Source: DATARH01 sp035309005 | Lineage (GTDB): Bacteria; Pseudomonadota; Alphaproteobacteria; ATCC43930; CGMCC-115725 | Assembly: GCA_035309005.1 (NCBI GenBank) | Contig: DATGFP010000162.1 | Location: 1-16,920, forward strand | DNA length: 16,920 bases | Direction of reading: 5' to 3' | Shown here: positions 1-6,403 of the stretch, one piece after another | How positions within the stretch are numbered: position 1 is the stretch's first letter | Layout: each line of letters opens with the position of its first letter | Program-made: the position numbers and the translations under genes | The notes under the pieces: model-generated | What the model was told of the DNA's origin: nothing | Database searches by the model: none | What the model saw: the letters and a program-made list of their open reading frames with translations, nothing else

Positions 1-1
1 C

Positions 2-319
2 AAGCACAAGGGCCCGCGCTACACCCCGATTTCGAAGCGCCAGGACAAGCCCGACGCGATCGCCTATCTGTTGCGCAACCATCCGGAGCTGTCCGACGCG
101 CAGTTGTCCAAGCTGATCGGCACGACCAAGCCGACGATCGCGGCGGTGCGCGACCGCACTCACTGGAATAGCGTCAACATCAAGCCGCGCCACCCGGTCG
201 GGCTGGGGCTGTGCACGCTCGACGAACTCGACCACGCGGTCGCCCGGTCGCTGCGCGGCAAGGCCCCTCCGGTCGAGACGGTCGCCGGCAGCGAAGAGAG
301 CGAGCCGGCCGAGACCTAA
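2..319 (+). CDS. trcR: Cell cycle transcriptional regulator TrcR (DUF1013), C-terminal part
   Basis: The reading frame is open from base 2 and ends at TAA 317-319, giving 105 residues; the N-terminus lies outside the window. The sequence has the DUF1013 C-terminal pattern: a KGPRYTPISKRQDKPDAI block, then RNHPELSDAQLSKLIGTTK, a helix-turn-helix-like segment, then the RDRTHWNSVNIKPRHPVGLG block. DUF1013 proteins are alphaproteobacterial and are annotated as cell cycle transcriptional regulators, presumably DNA-binding in the cytoplasm. Family assignment comes from motif recall and is firm; the regulatory role here is inferred from the family. The first ATG/TTG-type codon inside the window (TTG at 71) is not the start, because conserved family residues precede it. 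The last 20 or so residues are acidic and low in complexity. It faces the amidase gene convergently across a palindromic repeat. Confidence 0.9.
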   Translation, partial: KHKGPRYTPISKRQDKPDAIAYLLRNHPELSDAQLSKLIGTTKPTIAAVRDRTHWNSVNIKPRHPVGLGLCTLDELDHAVARSLRGKAPPVETVAGSEESEPAET

Positions 320-359
320 GCCAGGCGAGGACCTAGCGGGTTACCCGACCAAACTCACT

Positions 360-438
360 CGTCATTCCCGCGCAAGCGGGAATCCAGGGGCAACCAACCT
401 GCCTTTTGCCCTGGACCCCCGCTTGCGCGGGGGTGACG
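360..438. repeat. Palindromic intergenic repeat (REP-like), two inverted arms
   Basis: The arm at about 360-390 is the near-perfect reverse complement of the arm at about 408-438, with a short unrelated spacer. Each arm also holds its own small palindrome (CCCGCGCAAGCGGG type). The core CGTCATTCCCGCG...GGGAATCCAGG is a type I know to be widespread between genes in alphaproteobacteria. It lies between the convergent trcR and amidase genes, so as RNA it would fold into a long hairpin on either strand and may act as a bidirectional terminator; that role is inferred. A degenerate relative lies at 16761-16827. Confidence 0.85.
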
Positions 439-479
439 GGGAAATGTTTCAATCCCATCGGATGCTGCTCTAAGCCCGC

Positions 480-1424
480 TCAGCCCGGGGCGTAGCGCTT
501 GGGCAGCATCGCGTGGATGCCCTTGTTGCCGTCGACCAGCTGGGTGACGCGCATATCGACGGTCAGGCTGGCCAGCATGTAGGCGTCGTCGGGCGGCAGC
601 CCGAGGCGCTCGCCGATCACCACGATCATCTCGCGCAGCGCGTCCTTGGCCGCGTCGTCGAGGTCCTCGTTGAAGGCCATCGTGATATGGTGGGTCGGGG
701 TTTCGGCGCGCGGCAGCCGGAAATGCAAATCCCTGCGCAGCGTCAGGCGAAAGGTCCCGGCGAGCGCGGTTTCGAGCGCGGTGATGCAAACCTCGCCGTC
801 ACCCTGGACGCCGTGGCCGTCGCCAACCGAAAACAGCGCGCCGGGCGCCCAGACCGGCAGGAACAGCGTCGTGCCGGCGACCAGCTCCTTCAGATCCATG
901 TTGCCGCCGAATTCGCGCGGCTGGATCGAGCTGCAGGCGCCGTAATTGGGCGGCGGCGCCACCCCCATGACCCCGAAAAACGGCGCCAGCTCGACTTCCA
1001 GGCCCCACGGCAAGGTGGCCATGCCGCGCTGCCGGTCGATGCCGCTGTGCCATAGCTTGGTATACGGGAAATCCTCGGGCAGCGTGCCGGCGAGCGGCCG
1101 GATCCGGGTGTAGCCCCAGTTTTGCCGCGGCTCGACCGACAGGATGTCGATCTGCAGCACGTCGCCCGGCACCGCATCCGCGACCGCGATCGGGCCGGTC
1201 AGGATATGGGCGCCGAGCCGCGGCGTCAGCGCGCCGTGGATCGCGTGATGATCGGCGAGCACCTCAAAGGCGGGGTCGGTGGGCAGGATGTCGCGGCCGC
1301 CCGAGATGCAGTCGACCGCGACCGTGTCGCCCGAGGCGACGGTTACCACCGGCGCGAGGGCGGCGTCGAAAAATCCCCAATGGCAGTTCTGCGGCCGGCA
1401 GGCCACCGTGTGATGTTGTGACAT
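480..1424 (-). CDS. Acetamidase/formamidase (FmdA/AmdA) family protein
   Basis: The 314-residue protein has the family's hallmarks: a GPIAVADAVPGDVLQIDIL segment near residue 100, a PFFGVMGVAPPP segment near 150, then GGNMDLKELVAGTTLFLPV followed by SVGDGHGVQGDGEVC near 175-215. Characterised members hydrolyse formamide or acetamide to ammonia and the acid; substrates of most homologues are unknown, so the substrate here is not assigned. The start ATG at 1424 has an AGGAG site about six bases upstream. Length is normal and no key segment appears missing. There is no signal peptide, so it should be cytoplasmic. It is the last gene of a leftward run, 16 bases after the cyclophilin stop, and may be co-transcribed with it. 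Ammonia release fits nitrogen scavenging, but that link is inferred. Confidence 0.88.
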   Translation of the reverse strand: MSQHHTVACRPQNCHWGFFDAALAPVVTVASGDTVAVDCISGGRDILPTDPAFEVLADHHAIHGALTPRLGAHILTGPIAVADAVPGDVLQIDILSVEPRQNWGYTRIRPLAGTLPEDFPYTKLWHSGIDRQRGMATLPWGLEVELAPFFGVMGVAPPPNYGACSSIQPREFGGNMDLKELVAGTTLFLPVWAPGALFSVGDGHGVQGDGEVCITALETALAGTFRLTLRRDLHFRLPRAETPTHHITMAFNEDLDDAAKDALREMIVVIGERLGLPPDDAYMLASLTVDMRVTQLVDGNKGIHAMLPKRYAPG

Positions 1425-1440
1425 CGCTTGCTCCTGTCGC

Positions 1441-2022
1441 CTATTTCGCGGGGGCGCCGGCCTTGGCGGCGTCGCTGGCGACCTGCATCTTGATGATCTT
1501 GTCCGGGTTGCTGACGCTGCCGTTGCTCGCCTGATCGCCCTTCTTGATTGCGTCGATGAACTCCATCCCCGACGTCACCTTGCCCCAGATCGTGTACTGG
1601 CCGTCGAGCGAGGGCGCCGAGGCGAACATGATGAAGAACTGGCTGTCGGCGCTATCCGGACTCTGGGCGCGCGCCATGCCGACAACACCGCGGACGAAAT
1701 GCTCGCCGGAGAACTCCGCCTTAAGCTTGGTTCCGGAGCCGCCGGTGCCGGTCCCGGTCGGGTCGCCGGTCTGCGCCATGAAGCCGGCGATGACCCGGTG
1801 GAACACGACGCCGTTATAAAATCCCTGCCGGGTCAGCCGCTTGATCTGTTCGACATGGTGCGGCGCCAAGTCGGGGCGCATCTCGATCACCACGCGCCCG
1901 GCCGGCACGCCCATGTAGAGGGTGTTGTCCAGGTCTGCCGCCATCGCCGTTCCTCCGATCGCCAGGGTTGAGATCAACAACGTTGCGATCGCCAGGAGCG
2001 GCGCGCGCCATCTTGCGACCAT
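1441..2022 (-). CDS. Secreted cyclophilin-type peptidyl-prolyl cis-trans isomerase
   Basis: Cyclophilins speed cis-trans isomerisation of X-Pro bonds. The frame carries the family core: VVFHRVIAGFMAQTGD (the FHR arginine plus the MAQ glutamine), GTGTGG, SQFFIMFA and LDGQYTIWGKV. It begins with a basic, then hydrophobic signal peptide ending in TAMA before ADLDN, so the mature protein is probably periplasmic. Start choice: the frame opens at ATG 2043 and has further ATGs at 2040, 2028 and 2022. A perfect AGGAGG (complement of 2032-2037) sits three bases before ATG 2028 and nine before ATG 2022 but downstream of 2043, so 2022 or 2028 is the likely start (193 or 195 residues). The upstream gene's stop (2040-2042) lies just before this site, suggesting translational coupling. 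Confidence 0.92.
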   Translation of the reverse strand: MVARWRAPLLAIATLLISTLAIGGTAMAADLDNTLYMGVPAGRVVIEMRPDLAPHHVEQIKRLTRQGFYNGVVFHRVIAGFMAQTGDPTGTGTGGSGTKLKAEFSGEHFVRGVVGMARAQSPDSADSQFFIMFASAPSLDGQYTIWGKVTSGMEFIDAIKKGDQASNGSVSNPDKIIKMQVASDAAKAGAPAK

Positions 2023-2039
2023 CGTCATGAGCCTCCTCA

Positions 2040-2990
2040 TCATACCGCGCGTTCGCGCGCATACCAGCCGCCGCGGCGGAAGCGGTCGAGATAGCCGGGC
2101 AGCACCGCCTCGAGCGCGGTCGGCGTAATCCCGAGGCTGTCGAAGCCGAGCGCGCCGGACGAGACGATGTTGTCGCGCTTCAACAGCTCGACCTGATCGG
2201 GCGTCAGCGGCGGGCTCGGCAGCAGCGCCAGGAGCCGCGCCTGCAGGCTGGCGAGCCCGAACGGCAGGTCGATCAAGAGGCGCTTGCGGCCGATCTCGGC
2301 GAGCATCAGCTCGGTCAACTGGCGCAGCGTGTAGACCCTGGGGCCGCCCAGCTCATAGGTGCGGCCGGCGGTCGCGCTGTCGTCGATGCAGCGGACGACG
2401 GCGTCGGCGACATCGCCGACATAAACCGGCTGCATCCGTGTATCGCCGCCGCCGATCAAGGGGATCGCCGGCGAGACCATCGCCATCGTCGCCAGCCGGT
2501 TGAAAAACTGGTCCTCCGGGCCGAACACCACCGACGGCCGCAGGATTGTCGCGGTCGGGAAGGCGTCGCGCACCGCCTCCTCGCCGGCCGCCTTGGTGCG
2601 GGCGTAGGCCGAGGTCGAGCGCGCATCGGCGCCGATCGCCGAGACGTGCACAAAGCGCTCGACCCCGGCATCGCGCGCGAGGCGAGCGAGACGCGCCGGC
2701 GCGACGTGGTGCACCAGCTCGAAGCGCTGCGCGCCCCTCTCGTAGAGAAGGCCGACCAGGTTGACGACGGCGTCATTGCCGGCGACGAAGGCCGGCAGCA
2801 GGCTCTCGTCGTCGATCGACAGGTTGACGAGCCCGATCTGGCCGACATCGCCCTTCAGCTTGAGAAACTTGGCGGCGGCGGCATGGCGTCCGCCGACGGT
2901 CAACACGTCGCCGCGCTCGGCCAGCCGCTTCACGACATAGCGGCCGATGAACCCCGACCCGCCGAGGATCGCCACCCGGTGCTGCTTCAT
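2040..2990 (-). CDS. Complex I NDUFA9-like, NAD(P)-binding atypical SDR protein
   Basis: This 316-residue protein has an N-terminal Rossmann motif GGSGFIG (residues 10-16), a VNLVGLLYE segment near 77-84, HVSAIGAD (115-122) and YARTK (129-133), which keeps the YxxxK pair of short-chain dehydrogenases. Together these match bacterial relatives of NDUFA9, an accessory subunit of mitochondrial complex I. The bacterial proteins bind a nucleotide cofactor, but their role is not settled; a link to quinone or respiratory function is only a family-based guess. Start: the frame extends to 3044, but ATG 2990 has GGGAG about five bases upstream and directly begins the Rossmann strand (MKQHRVAILGG). It is divergent from hemF across 78 bp and is followed without a gap by the cyclophilin gene. 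Confidence 0.88.
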   Translation of the reverse strand: MKQHRVAILGGSGFIGRYVVKRLAERGDVLTVGGRHAAAAKFLKLKGDVGQIGLVNLSIDDESLLPAFVAGNDAVVNLVGLLYERGAQRFELVHHVAPARLARLARDAGVERFVHVSAIGADARSTSAYARTKAAGEEAVRDAFPTATILRPSVVFGPEDQFFNRLATMAMVSPAIPLIGGGDTRMQPVYVGDVADAVVRCIDDSATAGRTYELGGPRVYTLRQLTELMLAEIGRKRLLIDLPFGLASLQARLLALLPSPPLTPDQVELLKRDNIVSSGALGFDSLGITPTALEAVLPGYLDRFRRGGWYARERAV

Positions 2991-3013
2991 GTCCGCTCCC
3001 GACGCGCGAGCGC

Positions 3014-3032
3014 GCGCCTTATCAAAAGGCGC
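3014..3032. promoter_or_regulatory. Inverted repeat in the divergent promoter region before hemF
   Basis: A perfect 7-bp dyad, GCGCCTT (3014-3020) and AAGGCGC (3026-3032), with a five-base ATCAA spacer, lies in the 78-bp gap between the divergent NDUFA9-like and hemF starts. Its position suits an operator for either gene. No known regulator's full consensus is recognised; ATCAA is only half of an FNR-type site. The function is inferred from location alone. Confidence 0.3.
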
Positions 3033-3068
3033 CGGCTTCGGCAATATCCAGTCAGCTTAGAGGCGCCG

Positions 3069-3938
3069 ATGCCAAAAACCGAGGATTTAGCGTCGCCCTC
3101 CGACCGGCAGCACCGCGCCGCTCGATGGTTCGAGGCGTTGCGCGACCGGCTCTGCGCCGCCTTCGAGGCGGTCGAGGACGATTACGCCGGGCCCGACGCC
3201 GGCGCGTTGCAGCTCGGCCGCTTCGTGCGCACGCCCTGGCAGCGGGCGGGTGGCGGCGGCGGCACGATGGCGCTGATGAAGGGGCGCGTCTTCGAGAAGG
3301 TCGGGGTCAACCTCTCGACCGTGTTCGGCGAGTTCGCGCCCGAATTCCGCAACGAAATCCCCGGCGCCGACGCCGATCCGCGGTTCTGGGCCAGCGGCAT
3401 CTCGCTGGTCGCCCATCTGCGCTCGCCGCTGGTGCCGGCGGTGCACATGAACACGCGACACATCGTCACGGCCAAGGCGTGGTTCGGCGGCGGCGCCGAC
3501 CTGACCCCGATCTATCCCGACGAGGCGGCGGCCGACGAATTCCGTGCCGCTCTCGCCGCCGCCTGCGCGAGCTACGACCCCGACGCCTATGGGCGCTTCA
3601 AGGCGTGGTGCGACGAATATTTCTACCTGCCGCACCGCGACGAGCCGCGCGGCGCCGGCGGCATCTTCTTCGACTATCTCGACGGCGGCGATTGGCAGCG
3701 CGATTTCGCCTTCGTCCAGGCGGTCGGCGAGGCGTTCCTCGCGGTCTACCCGGGGATTGTGCGGGCGCGGATGAATGCGCCGTGGACGCCCGAGCAGCGC
3801 CGCCACCAGCTGGTCCGCCGCGGCCGCTATGTCGAATTCAACCTGCTCTACGACCGCGGCACCCGCTTCGGCCTCAGAACCGGCGGCAACGTCGAGGCGA
3901 TCCTGATGTCGCTGCCGCCCGAGGCCGCCTGGCCCTGA
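3069..3938 (+). CDS. hemF: Oxygen-dependent coproporphyrinogen III oxidase
   Basis: HemF uses O2 for the two oxidative decarboxylations that turn coproporphyrinogen III into protoporphyrinogen IX in haem synthesis, in the cytoplasm. The 289-residue protein has all the signatures in order: FEKVGVNLSTVFG (75-87), SLVAHLRSPLVPAVHMNTRH (112-131), WFGGGADLTPIYP (138-150), WCDEYFYLPHRDEPRGAGGI (180-199) and GRYVEFNLLYDRGTRFGLRT (252-271), ending in SLPPEAAW. The frame is open from 2646, but ATG 3069 has AGAGG five bases upstream and gives the usual length; upstream residues are shadow translation of the divergent gene. The stop TGA (3936-3938) is directly followed by the convergent stop of the Tim44-domain gene. 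Having this enzyme implies at least some aerobic growth. Confidence 0.97.
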   Translation: MPKTEDLASPSDRQHRAARWFEALRDRLCAAFEAVEDDYAGPDAGALQLGRFVRTPWQRAGGGGGTMALMKGRVFEKVGVNLSTVFGEFAPEFRNEIPGADADPRFWASGISLVAHLRSPLVPAVHMNTRHIVTAKAWFGGGADLTPIYPDEAAADEFRAALAAACASYDPDAYGRFKAWCDEYFYLPHRDEPRGAGGIFFDYLDGGDWQRDFAFVQAVGEAFLAVYPGIVRARMNAPWTPEQRRHQLVRRGRYVEFNLLYDRGTRFGLRTGGNVEAILMSLPPEAAWP

Positions 3939-4877
3939 TCACACCTGCTGAATGGCGGATAAGAGCCAATTGCCGCCGCGGCGGCGCACGAAGGTCCACA
4001 TCTCTTCGGCTTCGCTTGGGGTCCTCGGGTCGCCGCTGACCGGCAGCCCCGGCTGGCCGGGCGGGCGGCCGAGCGGCACGACATAGTCGATCGCGCTCCA
4101 TTTCATAAAGGCCGTCGCGTATTGCAGGTCGCCCTCTTCCCAGCTCTCGGTAACGTCGCCGTTCAGCAGCCGCACGTCGGAGACGACGTTCTGCACGCCC
4201 TGGCTGGCGTTGCGGGTCAATTCTTCGGAGAAATAGCTCAGCATCTCGGGCGTCATCAGCTGCCGCAGCCGGCCGAGATCGCCGTGCCCCCAGGCTTCCT
4301 GCACCGCGGCATGGATCGACTGGAAGGCATTGAGGTCGGCGTCGGAGACGGTGGTGTCGCGGCCGCGAAAGGCGGCGGTCGGCGCGGCGGCGGCGCCGAT
4401 CGAGCGCGGCATCGCGCCGCCCATGCCGCCGAATGAGAAACCGCGACCGGAAAAGAGCCGGATCGCAAACCAGATCAGGAAGCCGATGATCAGGATTTGC
4501 AGGAAGCCGCCAAACACATGGCCGACCCCGCCCATCCCGTGGAACAGCATCGAGCCGAGGAAGCCGCCGAACAGCCCGGTCATGAACGGGTGCTGCGAGA
4601 AGAAGCCGCCGCCGTAGGCCGGCGCACCGACGCCGCCATAGGGCGCTGTCGCGCGCGGCGTCTGGGTCATGCTGCGGGTGATCGGCGCGCCGCCGTTATT
4701 CTCGAAGGTGCGCACGCCGCGGCTGCCCATGCCGGAAAAGCCGGAGCCGCCGCCCGAGGAAAACGATCCGCCGGCGCGCGCGTCGGCGACGCTCGGGGCG
4801 AGCGCCAGCGCGAGACAGAAGAATAGCGACAGCAGCAGGCGCCACCGCATCGCAGGCGATTGTCGCAACATCGGCAT
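3939..4877 (-). CDS. Tim44-domain membrane protein
   Basis: The 312-residue protein starts with a signal peptide (about 1-35, ending VADARA), then a Gly/Ser-rich low-complexity stretch (36-125), a hydrophobic segment GFLQILIIGFLIWFAIRLF (about 124-142) and a C-terminal Tim44-like domain (about 175-312) with LNAFQSIHAAVQEAW, LRQLMTPEML and WTFVRRRGGNWLLSAIQQV. Tim44-like domains bind membranes or membrane partners. In mitochondria Tim44 belongs to the import motor, but bacterial versions are mostly uncharacterised, so no specific function is assigned. Start: ATG 4877 has GGGGA about five bases upstream; ATGs at 4871 and 4850 are alternatives, and the open frame up to 5183 is not protein-like. 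It is divergent from hsp20 across 226 bp and abuts hemF at the stops. Confidence 0.87.
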   Translation of the reverse strand: MPMLRQSPAMRWRLLLSLFFCLALALAPSVADARAGGSFSSGGGSGFSGMGSRGVRTFENNGGAPITRSMTQTPRATAPYGGVGAPAYGGGFFSQHPFMTGLFGGFLGSMLFHGMGGVGHVFGGFLQILIIGFLIWFAIRLFSGRGFSFGGMGGAMPRSIGAAAAPTAAFRGRDTTVSDADLNAFQSIHAAVQEAWGHGDLGRLRQLMTPEMLSYFSEELTRNASQGVQNVVSDVRLLNGDVTESWEEGDLQYATAFMKWSAIDYVVPLGRPPGQPGLPVSGDPRTPSEAEEMWTFVRRRGGNWLLSAIQQV

Positions 4878-4958
4878 GTTCGTCCCCGGGCCAAAGAACC
4901 TCGGCGGTTCAATATGGGGCGGCCGGGTGCTGGGCGAAAGGACCATCGCGCTGGCGCG

Positions 4959-4979
4959 GCCGGTAAGGCCTCTACCGGC
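4959..4979. promoter_or_regulatory. Perfect dyad upstream of the hsp20 promoter
   Basis: GCCGGTA (4959-4965) and TACCGGC (4973-4979) form a perfect 7-bp inverted repeat around AGGCCTC. It sits in the divergent region between the Tim44-domain and hsp20 genes, 13 bases before the candidate -35 element. It could be an operator or an mRNA leader hairpin of the leftward gene. I do not recognise a regulator for it. Confidence 0.25.
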
Positions 4980-4992
4980 GCCCGAACGGTCG

Positions 4993-5021
4993 CTTGATCG
5001 GCGTCGGCGACACCCCAGATT
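4993..5021 (+). promoter_or_regulatory. Candidate sigma-32 (RpoH) heat-shock promoter of hsp20
   Basis: CTTGATC (4993-4999) is followed after 13 bases by CCCCAGATT (5013-5021). The sigma-32 consensus known from E. coli is CTTGAAA, 13-14 bases, CCCCATNT, so both boxes match well at the right spacing. Transcription would start near 5028, leaving an mRNA leader of about 75 nt before the small heat-shock gene. Position ahead of a heat-shock gene supports the call; it rests on pattern matching only. Confidence 0.55.
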
Positions 5022-5077
5022 CAGGGCACGAATTTCGCGCTGCCGTTGCCGGGTGCCGTGCGTGGGCCCGGCGGCGG

Positions 5078-5102
5078 GTCTCGCTCGATGTGAGGAGAGG
5101 AC
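5078..5102 (+). promoter_or_regulatory. Hairpin overlapping the hsp20 ribosome-binding site (possible RNA thermometer)
   Basis: In the leader just before ATG 5104, GUC (5078-5080) can pair with GAC (5100-5102), UC (5081-5082) with GA (5097-5098), and CUC (5084-5086) with GAG (5092-5094), leaving a GAUGU loop, a one-base bulge and a small internal loop. The right arm is the GAGGAGAGG Shine-Dalgarno sequence. An imperfect stem masking the ribosome-binding site of a small heat-shock gene is how ROSE and fourU thermometers work. It is short, and I see neither a FourU run nor a full ROSE layout, so thermometer function is a hypothesis. Confidence 0.3.
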
Positions 5103-5103
5103 G

Positions 5104-5583
5104 ATGTCGCGCCTGACGCTGTTCAACTCGCCGTTGTTGCTCGGGTTCGAGCATTTCGAGCGGGCGCTCGACCGGGTCAACAAGGTCTCCGGTGACGGCT
5201 ATCCGCCCTACAACGTCGAGCAGCTCGGCGACAACGAGCTGCGCATCACGCTGGCGGTCGCCGGCTTCACGATGGCCGATCTCGCGATCACGATCGAGGA
5301 CAGCCAGCTGGTGATCCGCGGCAAGCAGACCGACGACGCGCAGCGCGTCTATCTGCATCGTGGCATCGCGGCGCGGCAGTTCCAGCGCTCGTTCGTGCTG
5401 GCGGAAGGGATCGAGGTGCGCGGCGCCTGGCTCGAAAACGGGCTGCTGCACGTCGATCTGGTGCGCCCGACGGTCGAGGCGCGCGTGCGCACGGTGCCGA
5501 TCCGCGGTCCGGAACCGGAGCCCGGCGAGCGCATCGCGCCGCGCCAGCTGCGCCCGCGCGCGTCGGACAATTCCAACAGCTAG
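5104..5583 (+). CDS. Small heat-shock protein, Hsp20/IbpA family
   Basis: This 159-residue ATP-independent holdase chaperone binds unfolding proteins in the cytoplasm. The alpha-crystallin domain spans about residues 33-125: YPPYNVEQLGDNELRITLAV, VIRGKQ, YLHRGIAARQFQRSFVLAEG and the conserved ENGLLHVDLVRP. VPI (131-133) fits the C-terminal I/V-x-I/V motif used for oligomer assembly, followed by a Pro/Arg/Glu-rich tail. The RGIAARQFQRSF sequence resembles the class A (IbpA-like) sHSPs of rhizobia. Start ATG 5104 has GAGGAGAGG just upstream. A sigma-32-like promoter at 4993-5021 and a hairpin over the ribosome-binding site at 5078-5102 suggest control by heat at both transcription and translation. 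It is convergent with the hotdog gene, with six bases between the stops. Confidence 0.94.
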   Translation: MSRLTLFNSPLLLGFEHFERALDRVNKVSGDGYPPYNVEQLGDNELRITLAVAGFTMADLAITIEDSQLVIRGKQTDDAQRVYLHRGIAARQFQRSFVLAEGIEVRGAWLENGLLHVDLVRPTVEARVRTVPIRGPEPEPGERIAPRQLRPRASDNSNS

Positions 5584-5589
5584 AGCCGG

Positions 5590-6396
5590 TCAGGCGGCGG
5601 CGAGCTGGCGCGGGCGGTAGATCGCGGTGTGCGCGATGTGCGCCACCGGCGTCCGTTCGTCGGCGATGACCAGCGCGTCGACATCGACAAAGCGGTGGCC
5701 CTTGTGCTCGTAATTGCCGGTGATGCGGGCGCGCACCGAGAGGGTGCTGCCGACCGCCACCGCGGCGAGGTGACGGATCCGGCTGCCGGTGTGGATCCAC
5801 GGCCCGAGCACGACATTGCGGCTCAGCACGAAATTGCAGCTGCGCAGGATGTCGCGCGGGTGGAGCAAGCCTTCGGCGGCGTAGATCGCCGCGCTCTCGT
5901 GCGAATCGGCGAGGTAGCGCGCCGCCATCTCGGGCGTCACCGGATAGGGGTCGAGGCCGAGCCAGGTGTCGCTCGCCAGCGAGGCTTCGTCGGCCGGCGG
6001 GCGCACGGCGCGCTGCGGCACCGCGCGGAAGGCGCCGAGCGTCGGCGCTGGGGCGGTGTTGTCGGGTAGCGCGGCGCGGCCGCTGGCGCAAACCTCGCCG
6101 CGGCTTTCGACGCTGATCTCGAGGCGGCCCTCCGTGTCGACCGCGGTGACGGTCGCGCTGTCGCCGTCGTAGACCGGCTTGAAGAAGCGGCATTCGGCGG
6201 TGCCGCGATCGAGCCAGTCGCGGCCCCAGCGCATCACCGGCAGGTGGCTCATATAGCCATAGACGTCGACGCCCGGCACCAGCCCGCCGCCGAAACCGAA
6301 GCGGCGGGCGGTCGCGTCGTCGTGGATCTTGTTCTCCGAATCGTGCGCGGTATTGAACGCGACAACCTGGTAGGGCTCGATCGATAGAGCGGTCAT
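5590..6396 (-). CDS. MaoC-like / double-hotdog protein (possible acyl-CoA hydratase or thioesterase relative)
   Basis: The 268-residue protein looks like two hotdog units. The first (about 8-110) contains DSENKIHDDATARRFGFGGG followed by LVPGVDVYGYM, recalling the hydratase-2/MaoC motif D-x-N-P-(I/L)-H and the 'FGG..V.G' turn. N22 and H25 match the Asn and catalytic His positions, but the usual Asp two before Asn is Ser20, with Asp one further upstream. The second unit (about 175-262) has LHPRDILRSCNF, GSRIRHLAAVAVGSTLSVRARI and HRFVDVDALVIA. Some enoyl-CoA hydratase activity is possible but unproven. Start ATG 6396 has GAGGA five bases upstream; the open frame to 6741 is the shadow of the GNAT gene. 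It begins seven bases after the GNAT stop, so the two are co-transcribed. Confidence 0.7.
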   Translation of the reverse strand: MTALSIEPYQVVAFNTAHDSENKIHDDATARRFGFGGGLVPGVDVYGYMSHLPVMRWGRDWLDRGTAECRFFKPVYDGDSATVTAVDTEGRLEISVESRGEVCASGRAALPDNTAPAPTLGAFRAVPQRAVRPPADEASLASDTWLGLDPYPVTPEMAARYLADSHESAAIYAAEGLLHPRDILRSCNFVLSRNVVLGPWIHTGSRIRHLAAVAVGSTLSVRARITGNYEHKGHRFVDVDALVIADERTPVAHIAHTAIYRPRQLAAA

Positions 6397-6403
6397 GTCA
6401 TCC

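Noticed and set aside
355..789. Short frames running through the palindromic repeats (for example 355-789 minus and 6870-7280 minus)
   Set aside because: They begin or end in non-coding repeats and overlap real genes in other frames; the recurring peptide SLRAKRSN is just translated repeat.
2646..3068. N-terminal extension of the hemF frame by 141 codons
   Set aside because: It lies over the divergent NDUFA9-like gene and is not part of HemF; the protein is full length from ATG 3069, which has its own AGAGG site.
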